Assembly: GCA_964397995.1 (NCBI GenBank)
Contig: CAYNLG010000010.1
Span: forward strand, 1-64,000
Reading direction: 5' to 3'
Source: CAYNLG01 sp964397995
Lineage (GTDB): Bacteria > Planctomycetota > Phycisphaerae > FEN-1346
DNA length: 64,000 bases
The notes under the pieces were generated by a model. It saw only the letters and a list, made by a program, of their open reading frames with translations. It made no database searches and was not told where the DNA came from. This document shows, one piece after another, positions 16,590-24,242 of the stretch. Both the position numbers and the translations under genes were made by a program. Positions within the stretch are counted from its first letter, which is position 1; each line of letters starts with the position of its first letter.

Positions 16590-17233
16590 CGCGTTCGACG
16601 GATGGCACGGAGACGACGCCCCGCGCCCCCGGACCCATCAGCGGGGTCGTGGCATGGCTGGTAAGCCGGCCGCGCGGCTGGTGGGCGGGGGGACATGGCC
16701 GGCCGGTCCGCGTCACCGTAACGGTGGTGTTGATCCTGGCAGCGCTGGGGGCATGGGCCTTGGCCTTGGTGCAACCGTGGCTGCGGCAGCGGGCAGACGC
16801 CGCCGTGGTGCCGTTTCCGGCGCTGCGGTTTGACGCGCGTCGCCTGTGCGAGCCCACGGACGACCTGATGGACGCTCTGGCCCCGCCGGCGGCCGCCGCC
16901 AAGGCGATCCGCCGCGATCCGTTCGCCACGGCGCAGGCCGGCCCACCGCCATGTTGGCCGGCCGAGGCGGGGGTGGCCTCCTGTGCGGTTGCCGACCGGG
17001 CTGGCGACCCGTGCGGCGAGGCGGCCACCACGACCTTGGCCGTCATGGAGCGGGCTCGCGGGTTGAGGCTGGACATGACCGTCGAGACCGACGCGGGCGG
17101 ACGTTGGGCGGTCATCGACGGACGACGCTACCGGGAAGGTGACGAGGTGGCCGGCATGGCCATTCTCGAGATACGAACGGGGAGGGTGACCCTGCGGCAA
17201 TCAGGCGTGACCTGTTTGTTGCGGGTCGAATAG
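16586..17233 (+). CDS. PilP/GspC-like periplasmic linker protein
   Basis: The 215-residue protein has a short cytoplasmic part, one transmembrane helix (about 45-65), a Pro/Ala-rich linker and a C-terminal domain containing GRRYREGDEVAGMAI and a following VTLRQSG strand, the pattern of the homology region of GspC and PilP. In those families this domain touches the N0 domain of the secretin. Unlike classical PilP it shows no lipobox and is anchored by a helix, as GspC is. The start overlaps the pilO stop in a GTGA. Several Cys residues lie in the linker, which is unusual. Confidence 0.65.
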   Translation: MTRSTDGTETTPRAPGPISGVVAWLVSRPRGWWAGGHGRPVRVTVTVVLILAALGAWALALVQPWLRQRADAAVVPFPALRFDARRLCEPTDDLMDALAPPAAAAKAIRRDPFATAQAGPPPCWPAEAGVASCAVADRAGDPCGEAATTTLAVMERARGLRLDMTVETDAGGRWAVIDGRRYREGDEVAGMAILEIRTGRVTLRQSGVTCLLRVE

Positions 17234-17244
17234 GGAGAGGGTTC

Positions 17245-19419
17245 ATGAAAGCCTGCCACTGCGCTGACCCCTACCGGCGCGGCGTCGTGCTGCTCGCCGT
17301 CGCGGGAGCGCTTCTGCTGATGTTGACCCCCCCGGCCCGCGCGGCCGGTGCGGCCGGAGGTGCGGGACTGTTCGACCCCGGCGGCGGAGATGACCCCCTG
17401 GAGGTCGATGCCCCGGAGCAGGACGCCGCCGAGGCGCTTGAGGTCCGGCCAGAGGACACGGCGCCGCCTCTCACGACCGTCCTCTCCGACGAGGGGGGCA
17501 TCGAGATACACGCCAAGAACGAGGACCTGGTCAAGGTGCTGGAGCTGATCTCCCGGCTCCAGGAGATCAACATCGTGGCCAGCAAGCAGGTCACCGGCAA
17601 GGTGACGGCCGACCTGTACAACGTGACGCTGGCGGAGGCCCTGGACGCCCTGGCCCGGGCGAACAACCTCCGCTGGGTCCGCGAGGGCGACTTCATTTAC
17701 GTCCACACGCCGGAGGAGTTGAAACAGCTCCGGATGGACGAGGACCGGCTTGTCACCGAGGTCTATCACCTGAACTACCTGACGGCCGAGGACGCGATCA
17801 AGCTGATCCAACCGGCCCTGTCGGAATTGGCCGTGGTGGCCGAGACGTCGCCCGCCGAAAGCGGCATCGCCTCCGGGGGCGAGGAGGTCGGCGGCAACAG
17901 TTACGGACTGGCCGACGCCGTTGTCGTCCGTGACTTCCCCGAGAACCACGAGAAGGTGGCGGCCATCCTCGAGAAGATGGACCGGCGGCCGCGCCAGGTC
18001 CTGATCGAGGCGACCATCCTCCAGGTCGAGTTGACCGACAACACCAGCCTCGGCATCAATTTCAACACGCTGGCCGGTGTCAATTTTCGCGACCTCCAGG
18101 CCCTGGCGCCGCCGGCGCCGGCTTCGCCGTCAACCGACCCCACCACCGTGATGGGCGACATCTCCGAGACCGCCCGGGCCAGCCTGCAGCCCTGGGGCAC
18201 CACGTACACGCGCGGCTTCGCCACCCCCGGTGACGGCCTGAACATCGGCATCATGACCAACAACGTCTCGGTCTTCATCCAGGCCGTCGAAGAAGTCACC
18301 GACGCCAACGTCATCAGCAACCCGAAGGTGCTCGCCCTGAACAAGCAGCGGGCCGAGGTTATCGTCGGCGACCGGCTCGGGTACCGGACCACGCAGGTGA
18401 CCGAGACGACCGCGATCGAAACGGTCGAGTTCCTCGACACGGGCACACAGTTAATCTTCAGGCCGTACATCAGCGACGACGGCTACATCCGCATGGAGGT
18501 CCACCCCGAGGTGTCCTCCGCGGTCCTGACGGGGCCCGCCGACAATCCGCTGCCCCAGGAGACGACGGCCGAGGTCACCTGCAACGTCATGGTCCGCGAC
18601 GGCGAGACGATCGTTATCGGCGGCTTGTTTGACGAGAACGTCACCTCCACGAAGACCGGCGTACCCTTCCTGCACAACCTGCCACTCGTCGGCCCGCTGT
18701 TCCGGTCACACGGCGAAGACACCGAACGGCGCGAGTACATCGTCCTGCTGACCCCCCATATCATCCAGGAGGACCAGGCCTACGCGATGGGGCGTCAGCT
18801 CAAGGACGACATCAGCCGCCGCGGCTTCGGTCTGCGGGAAGGCTTCTCCGTGTTCACTCGCGAGCGGATGACGGTCGGCTACCTCCAGGAGGCCGAGGCC
18901 GCCTGGGAACGGTACCAGGAGACGGGCAAGCGGGGGGACCTGGACGGGGCGTGGTGGAACGCAAACCTGGCCCTGAACGTGGCCCCGAACAACATGGCGG
19001 CGCTGCGGCTCAAGGACCGCCTGATCATCGAGCGAACCGGCAAGGCCGAACTGCCGCGTCACTGGACCCTCTGGGACAGCATCCAACTCCACATGAACTC
19101 CGTCGGCCTGCTGGGCCATACGCATCCCGCGGTCGAGTGGCGCACGGGCGGGTGCGACGTGGTCATCGGGCGGCCGAGGCCCTGTGACGAAGACTCCCTG
19201 CCCAGGCACGGAATGCCCGGCGAGCCGTTGCCGGAGCACGGCCTGGCCCCCGCCTTCGAAAAGCCCGCTACCATCGAGACCGAGCCCCAACCGCCCGCGG
19301 CGCCGGACGCCGAAGCGACCGGGGAGGCCGTGGGCGAGCCGTTCGACGGCGGCGCCGACGCACCCGGCCGGTACATTGGCGAGATCGAAGCGGAGGAGGT
19401 GACCGATGTGGTGGACTAA
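17245..19419 (+). CDS. Secretin of the PilQ/GspD family
   Basis: The 724-residue protein has a signal peptide (about 1-33), a short N-terminal domain with IEIHAKNEDLVKVLELIS (STN/N0-like), one or two N-type domains, then the secretin core with the VMVRDGETIVIGGLF motif and a VPFLHNLPLVGPLF motif ending in VLLTPHII. The C-terminal 200 residues after the barrel are unusual: a helical TPR-like stretch and a Pro/Glu/Ala-rich acidic tail. It forms the outer-membrane ring through which a pilus or substrate passes. It overlaps the next gene by 14 bases. Confidence 0.93.
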   Translation: MKACHCADPYRRGVVLLAVAGALLLMLTPPARAAGAAGGAGLFDPGGGDDPLEVDAPEQDAAEALEVRPEDTAPPLTTVLSDEGGIEIHAKNEDLVKVLELISRLQEINIVASKQVTGKVTADLYNVTLAEALDALARANNLRWVREGDFIYVHTPEELKQLRMDEDRLVTEVYHLNYLTAEDAIKLIQPALSELAVVAETSPAESGIASGGEEVGGNSYGLADAVVVRDFPENHEKVAAILEKMDRRPRQVLIEATILQVELTDNTSLGINFNTLAGVNFRDLQALAPPAPASPSTDPTTVMGDISETARASLQPWGTTYTRGFATPGDGLNIGIMTNNVSVFIQAVEEVTDANVISNPKVLALNKQRAEVIVGDRLGYRTTQVTETTAIETVEFLDTGTQLIFRPYISDDGYIRMEVHPEVSSAVLTGPADNPLPQETTAEVTCNVMVRDGETIVIGGLFDENVTSTKTGVPFLHNLPLVGPLFRSHGEDTERREYIVLLTPHIIQEDQAYAMGRQLKDDISRRGFGLREGFSVFTRERMTVGYLQEAEAAWERYQETGKRGDLDGAWWNANLALNVAPNNMAALRLKDRLIIERTGKAELPRHWTLWDSIQLHMNSVGLLGHTHPAVEWRTGGCDVVIGRPRPCDEDSLPRHGMPGEPLPEHGLAPAFEKPATIETEPQPPAAPDAEATGEAVGEPFDGGADAPGRYIGEIEAEEVTDVVD

Positions 19420-20530
19420 GGGTCTGCTCCTTGTCGCGTGCGCGGCCTGTCTGGCCGCGGCGGCCGGCTGTACCTCCTTCATGGACGAGAAACGTGCCGA
19501 GGCCAACGAGCGCTGGCAGAAGAACCGGGCGGAGATCGTCGTCCGCTTGGCGGAAGGGTGCTTCAGGCGGGGTGAGATGAAGAAGGCCCGGCAGCATATC
19601 GCGGAGGCCCTCAACGAGCAGTTGGCCTATGCCCCCTTGTACGTATTGGCTGCAAGGCTGACGGCCGAGGACGGCGACCTGGAGCGGGCCCGCGAGTATG
19701 CCCAGACGGCCCGGTCCGTCGATCCCGAATACGCCGAGGGGCACTACGTTCTCGGGACCGTCGAGCAGACGCTGGGACACCGCGACAAGGCCCTTGCCGG
19801 CTACCGCGAGGCCGCGGCCCTGGATCCGAAGCGGGCGGCCTATGCCCTGGCCGTCTCCGAACTCCTCGTCTCCGAGGGCCGACGTGATGAGGCCGTGGCA
19901 TTTCTGGAGGAGGCGGTCGGGCGTCTCCCCGGCCGGCCTGACCTCCATGCCGGCTACGGCGACGTGCTGGCTCTGACCGGGCGGCATCGCGAGGCGGCCG
20001 CGGCGTACCGGACGGCACGGCGTCTCGATCCGAACGACCCGGCGTACGTGGCCGGTCTGGCGACGGTCCTCTACTTCAGCGGCGACTACGCCGGGGCCGA
20101 GACCGAACTGGCCGCCCTCTCACGGCTCGGGGACGCCGATAACGCCGCGTGGCTTTCCCAGATGCGCGGCGACTGTGCCCTGGCGCGGCGTCGGCCGGAG
20201 GATGCCCGTGCCCACTACGAACAGGCCCTCGAGGTCGACCCCGGTTGTCTGGGCGCGACGTTGGCCTTGGCCCACCTCGACGTGGCGGGCGGCCGGAGTG
20301 ACCAGGCCGTTGCCCGGTTGGAGACGGTCCTGGACCGCGAACCGGCCCAGGGCGATGCCAACGCCCTCATGGGCTATGCCCTGGTAAGTGCGGGCCGCGC
20401 GGCCGAGGCCGTACCGCACCTGCGGCGGGCCCTGGGCGATCCGACCTTCGAGCAGCGGGCGGTGGCCGAGGCGCTGCTTGCCCGCGCTCAGGCCGCGGCG
20501 CCGCCGGATGCCGGAGGCGACGCCCCATGA
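19406..20530 (+). CDS. TPR-repeat lipoprotein (PilF/TadD-like)
   Basis: The 374-residue protein starts with a lipoprotein signal whose lipobox AAAGC gives a mature Cys at about residue 21. The rest is an almost unbroken array of eight or nine tetratricopeptide repeats, recognisable by A-x-x-L/Y-x-x-A-L-x-L-D-P spacings such as AREYAQTARSVDP. Lipoprotein TPR pilotins (PilF, PilW, TadD) help secretins insert and oligomerise in the outer membrane, and the overlap with the secretin gene suggests that role here. It is larger than typical pilotins. Confidence 0.8.
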   Translation: MWWTKGLLLVACAACLAAAAGCTSFMDEKRAEANERWQKNRAEIVVRLAEGCFRRGEMKKARQHIAEALNEQLAYAPLYVLAARLTAEDGDLERAREYAQTARSVDPEYAEGHYVLGTVEQTLGHRDKALAGYREAAALDPKRAAYALAVSELLVSEGRRDEAVAFLEEAVGRLPGRPDLHAGYGDVLALTGRHREAAAAYRTARRLDPNDPAYVAGLATVLYFSGDYAGAETELAALSRLGDADNAAWLSQMRGDCALARRRPEDARAHYEQALEVDPGCLGATLALAHLDVAGGRSDQAVARLETVLDREPAQGDANALMGYALVSAGRAAEAVPHLRRALGDPTFEQRAVAEALLARAQAAAPPDAGGDAP

Positions 20531-21972
20531 TCGAACTGCGTCGCGCCGCCGTCGTCATCCTGCTGTTTCTCGGGGTGGGGGCGGGCCTGCACCTCCTGAT
20601 GGACCCGTTCGCCGAGGGGAGCCAGCCGCCCCTCGTCAAGACGATGGTGCTGGCGTGCGGCCTGACGCTGTGTGTGCTGGGGATCATCGGCGGGGTGCTG
20701 CTGGCGCGGCTGCAGAAGGAGCGGATCGACTCGGTCGCGGTCCATCTGAACACGATGGTCGATCGCGGTCGCATGGGCCTGATGATCAGCGACAACGAGT
20801 CCGACGCCCTCGGCCGCCTCGGGCACGCCGTCAACCGCTATCTCCGCTTCGTCAAGGACGAGGTCGAGCAGTCCCGGATGGCCGTCAAGGAACGCCAGAT
20901 CAAGATGAAGGTGCTCCAGGCTGAGAAGCGGCACATCGAGGCCGTCATCAAGGCCATCAGCGACGGCGTCATCGTGACCGACGCGTTCGGCGACCTGGTT
21001 TTGGCGAATGCCGCGGCCGAGGGGATTTTCGACTTTACGTTCGACGCGGCCGAGAGGCGCCCCGTCGAGGAGTTCATCGAGGACGCGGAGTTCCTGGCCC
21101 TGCTGACCGGGATGCGCGACGAGGGGGTCCACTCCCCCCACCGCACCGCCGAGTGGACCTCCGCCGCCGGCGACCGGCCGCGCACCTACCGCGTCATCCT
21201 GAGTGCCGTCCTCGAGGGCCGTGCCCGCGACCGGATCAGCGGCGTGGTGGCCGTCCTGCACGACGTGACGCGCGAGAAGGAGATCGCGCGCATGAAGAGC
21301 GACTTCGTCTCGAACGTGTCGCACGAGTTGAAGGCCCCGCTGGCAAGCATTCGGGCCTACGTCGAGATGCTCCAGGACGGCGAGGTCGAGAACGAAGCCG
21401 AAGCCCGCGAATACCTGAGCACCATCGCCGGCGAGACCGACCGCCTGAACCGCCTCATCGAGAACATCCTCAATCTCAGCCGCCTGGAGTCCGGCCTCGT
21501 CCCGGTCAATAAGGCGGACTTGGCGGTGACCGAGGTGCTGAGCGACGTGGCGGACGTGATCTCGCCGCAGGCGTCGCGCAAGGGGATCGACCTCGCGGTT
21601 GACCTGGCGCCCGTCTTCTTCCGCGTGCACGCCGACCGCGACATGCTGTACCAGTCGGTGCTGAATGTGGCCTCCAACGCCGTCAAGTACACCCCGGAGG
21701 GCGGACGCATCCGCGTCGCCACCTACCTGAAGGACGGGGCCGTGGTGGTCGAGGTTGCCGACACGGGCCACGGCATCCCGCCCGAAGAGGTCGAGAAGGT
21801 CTTCGAGAAGTTCTACCGTGCCCGTCACAGCGGCCAGGCCGCCCCGGGGACCGGGCTGGGCCTGCCTCTGGTCAAGCACGTTATCGAACACATCCACGGT
21901 GGCTGGGTGGCCGTGGAGAGCCAGGTGGACCGGGGTACGACGTTCCGCCTCGGGTTGCCGGCCGTGCGATAG
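20527..21972 (+). CDS. Membrane sensor histidine kinase with HAMP and PAS domains
   Basis: The 481-residue protein has two transmembrane helices (about 8-25 and 40-60) bracketing a very short external loop, a HAMP-like linker, a PAS domain (about 135-250), then a dimerisation/phosphoacceptor domain with SHELKAPL and H266, and an ATPase domain with N-box ASNAVKYTP, DTGHGIPPE and GTGLGLPLV. It is PhoR-like in layout. The start overlaps the TPR gene stop by ATGA, and a receiver gene follows, so both are part of the pilus transcript. Confidence 0.92.
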   Translation: MIELRRAAVVILLFLGVGAGLHLLMDPFAEGSQPPLVKTMVLACGLTLCVLGIIGGVLLARLQKERIDSVAVHLNTMVDRGRMGLMISDNESDALGRLGHAVNRYLRFVKDEVEQSRMAVKERQIKMKVLQAEKRHIEAVIKAISDGVIVTDAFGDLVLANAAAEGIFDFTFDAAERRPVEEFIEDAEFLALLTGMRDEGVHSPHRTAEWTSAAGDRPRTYRVILSAVLEGRARDRISGVVAVLHDVTREKEIARMKSDFVSNVSHELKAPLASIRAYVEMLQDGEVENEAEAREYLSTIAGETDRLNRLIENILNLSRLESGLVPVNKADLAVTEVLSDVADVISPQASRKGIDLAVDLAPVFFRVHADRDMLYQSVLNVASNAVKYTPEGGRIRVATYLKDGAVVVEVADTGHGIPPEEVEKVFEKFYRARHSGQAAPGTGLGLPLVKHVIEHIHGGWVAVESQVDRGTTFRLGLPAVR

Positions 21973-21985
21973 GGAAGGAGCGGAC

Positions 21986-22360
21986 ATGCCCCGCATTCTG
22001 GTGGCCGACGACGAGGCGCCGATCGCCCGCGTCGTCGCCAAGAAACTCGAGAACGCCGGCTACGACGTCGAGGTTGCCCGCGACGGCCAGGAGGCCTATG
22101 AACGGGCCGTCGCGTCGCCGCCAGATTTCCTGGTTACCGACCTCCAGATGCCGGGCCTCAGCGGCTTGGAGGTCTGTGCCCGGTTGGCTGCCGAACTCGA
22201 GACGCCCGTGCCGGCGGTCCTGTTGACCGCCAAGGGGTTCGAGGTCGACCCAAGCGTGGTCGAACGTCTGCCCATACGGCGGATCATGACGAAGCCGTTC
22301 AGCCCGCGGGAACTCCTGGCGGTCGTGCAGGCGGCCTTGGCCCAGACCGCTTCGACGTGA
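21986..22360 (+). CDS. Stand-alone receiver domain response regulator
   Basis: The 124-residue protein is a CheY-like receiver with the acidic pair D8/D9, phosphoacceptor D52 in TDLQMPG, T81 and K103 in MTKPFSP. No output domain is present, so it must act by protein-protein contact. GGGAAGGAG lies upstream. The adjacent histidine kinase is the expected phosphodonor. Targets could be the pilus machine, the HD-GYP protein or the STAS protein encoded just after it. Confidence 0.92.
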   Translation: MPRILVADDEAPIARVVAKKLENAGYDVEVARDGQEAYERAVASPPDFLVTDLQMPGLSGLEVCARLAAELETPVPAVLLTAKGFEVDPSVVERLPIRRIMTKPFSPRELLAVVQAALAQTAST

Positions 22361-22385
22361 CATCCGTGACCCGAAGGGGAGTGCC

Positions 22386-23888
22386 ATGACCGGTCAACTC
22401 AGCCGTCCCCTACCGGTGACCGAACGGCAGGCGCTGGTGACGCTGGCGGGCCTGATCCGCGACCGTGCCCGGGTGCCGCTGGTACTGGTGCGCGGCGACG
22501 AGGTGATCGCCCAGCCGGCCGGGGGGGCGCCGCCGCACGTGCTCGCGCTCGCCGGAGCGGCGTGGGCGTCCGAAGAGGAGCAGGTCGAGACCGGCGATGG
22601 CCGCGTCGCGGCCGCCTGGCCGGTCCGGCTCCGCGGCCGCCTCGTCCTGGTCGGCGCCGCCGAGGTGACGGCCTCTGAGGCGGACGTCGGCCGCCAGCTC
22701 CTCGTGGCGGTGGCAGCGGCGGTGCAGGCCCAGGTCGATGGCCTCGATGCCCGCGGCGAGGCGGAGGCGCTCTCGGAGGCCCTGACCCAGAACTTCGAGG
22801 AACTCACCCTCCTCCACAACCTCGGCGAAGTCCTCACGGTCACCCAGTCTGCCCCGGAACTCCTTCGCCGCGCCTGCCGCGAGCTCGTCGAGACCGTCGA
22901 CGCCGTCGGCGTGGCCGCCTACCTGCCCCCCGGCGACGAGGAGCCCCGGCGCATCGTGGCGGTCGGCGCCTTGCCGATCGCAAAGCCCGAGCTGCCGGCC
23001 CTTGTCGAGCGGCTGCTCGGGGACCTCGGCCACGAACGGACCGTGGTCATCAACAACCACTGTGCGGACGACCCCGCCTTGGAGGCCATGGCCCCTGGCG
23101 TGGAGCGTGTCGTCCTGGCGCCGCTGCCGATGGGCCGGCGCCGGCGAGGCGCCTTGGTGGCGATCAACCGAAACGGCCTCGAGTTCGGCAGCCCGGACGC
23201 CAAGCTCGTCCGGTCGGTCGCCAACTCCGTCGGCATGTTCCTGGAAAACCACCGGCTCTACACTGACCTGCAGGCCCTGATGCTCGAACTGGTCCGGGCC
23301 CTTGTCTCGAGCATCGACGCGAAGGACCCATACACGTGCGGCCACAGCGAGCGCGTCGCCCTGCTCAGCCGCGAGACCGCGCGGCTCCTGGGCCTGACGG
23401 ACCGGGAGGTCGAGTGGGCCTACCTGGCGGGCCTGCTGCACGATATTGGCAAGATCGGCACGCCCGAGGCCATCCTCCAGAAACCGGCCCGTCTGACCGA
23501 CGCCGAGTATGACGTCATCAAGCGTCACCCGGCCGTGGGCTACCGCATCCTGAAGGGCGTCAAGCGGCTCGAGCCGATCCGGGACGCCGTCCGGCACCAC
23601 CACGAGCGGATGGACGGGACCGGCTATCCGGACGGGCTGCGCGGCGAGGAGATCCCGCTACTGGCGCGGATCACCGGCCTTGCCGACGCCTTCGACGCGA
23701 TGACCAGCAACCGCCCGTACCGGCCGAGGCTCCCGATGGAGAAGGTGCGGTGCGAGATTGAGCGCAACGTGGGCCGCCAGTTCGATGCCCGCGCCGCCGA
23801 CGCCCTCCTGGCGCTCGACGTCGAACGGCTCATGGGTCAGGTCACCAGCCAGCCAGCCCAGGTCGACGCCGACTTGGTCCGTGCGTGA
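22386..23888 (+). CDS. GAF-HD-GYP cyclic di-GMP phosphodiesterase
   Basis: The 500-residue protein has an N-terminal region of about 140 residues with weak similarity to regulatory domains, a GAF domain (about 140-290) and a C-terminal HD-GYP domain. The HD pair is at 352-353 with K356 in HDIGKIG, the HHHERMDG stretch follows at 404-411 and GYP is at 413-415, so all metal-binding positions needed for hydrolysis appear intact. It probably lowers c-di-GMP in response to a small-molecule or kinase signal. It lies inside the pilus-signalling array. Confidence 0.92.
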   Translation: MTGQLSRPLPVTERQALVTLAGLIRDRARVPLVLVRGDEVIAQPAGGAPPHVLALAGAAWASEEEQVETGDGRVAAAWPVRLRGRLVLVGAAEVTASEADVGRQLLVAVAAAVQAQVDGLDARGEAEALSEALTQNFEELTLLHNLGEVLTVTQSAPELLRRACRELVETVDAVGVAAYLPPGDEEPRRIVAVGALPIAKPELPALVERLLGDLGHERTVVINNHCADDPALEAMAPGVERVVLAPLPMGRRRRGALVAINRNGLEFGSPDAKLVRSVANSVGMFLENHRLYTDLQALMLELVRALVSSIDAKDPYTCGHSERVALLSRETARLLGLTDREVEWAYLAGLLHDIGKIGTPEAILQKPARLTDAEYDVIKRHPAVGYRILKGVKRLEPIRDAVRHHHERMDGTGYPDGLRGEEIPLLARITGLADAFDAMTSNRPYRPRLPMEKVRCEIERNVGRQFDARAADALLALDVERLMGQVTSQPAQVDADLVRA

Positions 23889-23896
23889 GAGGTGCC

Positions 23897-24232
23897 ATGC
23901 CGACGGTCGCGGACGTTTTCGGCAACCTGACGGTCCTCACCGTGGACCCGGCCCTCGACCGGCGGGAGAGCGAGGCCTTTCGGGCCCGCGTCACCGACCA
24001 GATCCAGGCCGGCCGCCGCTGGTTCGTCCTGGACGGAAGCCACTGCACACGGCTGGACAGCCGGGGCCTCGAGGACCTCCTCTGGCTCCAGGAACAGGTG
24101 GAGGCCGTGGGCGGGGTGGTCAAGATCGCCGGCCTCCGTGGCACCTGCTGCACCATCTTCCGGCTCGTGCGGTTCGACCGGAAGTTCGAGGTCTTCGACG
24201 GCGTTCCGGAAGCCGTGAGCCAGTTCGCCTGA
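23897..24232 (+). CDS. STAS-domain protein (anti-anti-sigma factor-like)
   Basis: The 111-residue protein is a single STAS domain. The DGSHCTRLDSRGLEDL segment has the conserved Asp-Ser at which SpoIIAA-type proteins are phosphorylated by a switch kinase. No kinase or phosphatase of the Rsb type is visible here. Stand-alone STAS proteins either control sigma factors by partner switching or serve as scaffolds. ATG 23897 has GAGAGG four bases before it; a GTG at 23885 overlapping the HD-GYP stop is possible. Confidence 0.85.
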   Translation: MPTVADVFGNLTVLTVDPALDRRESEAFRARVTDQIQAGRRWFVLDGSHCTRLDSRGLEDLLWLQEQVEAVGGVVKIAGLRGTCCTIFRLVRFDRKFEVFDGVPEAVSQFA

Positions 24233-24242
24233 GGGTCCTGGT

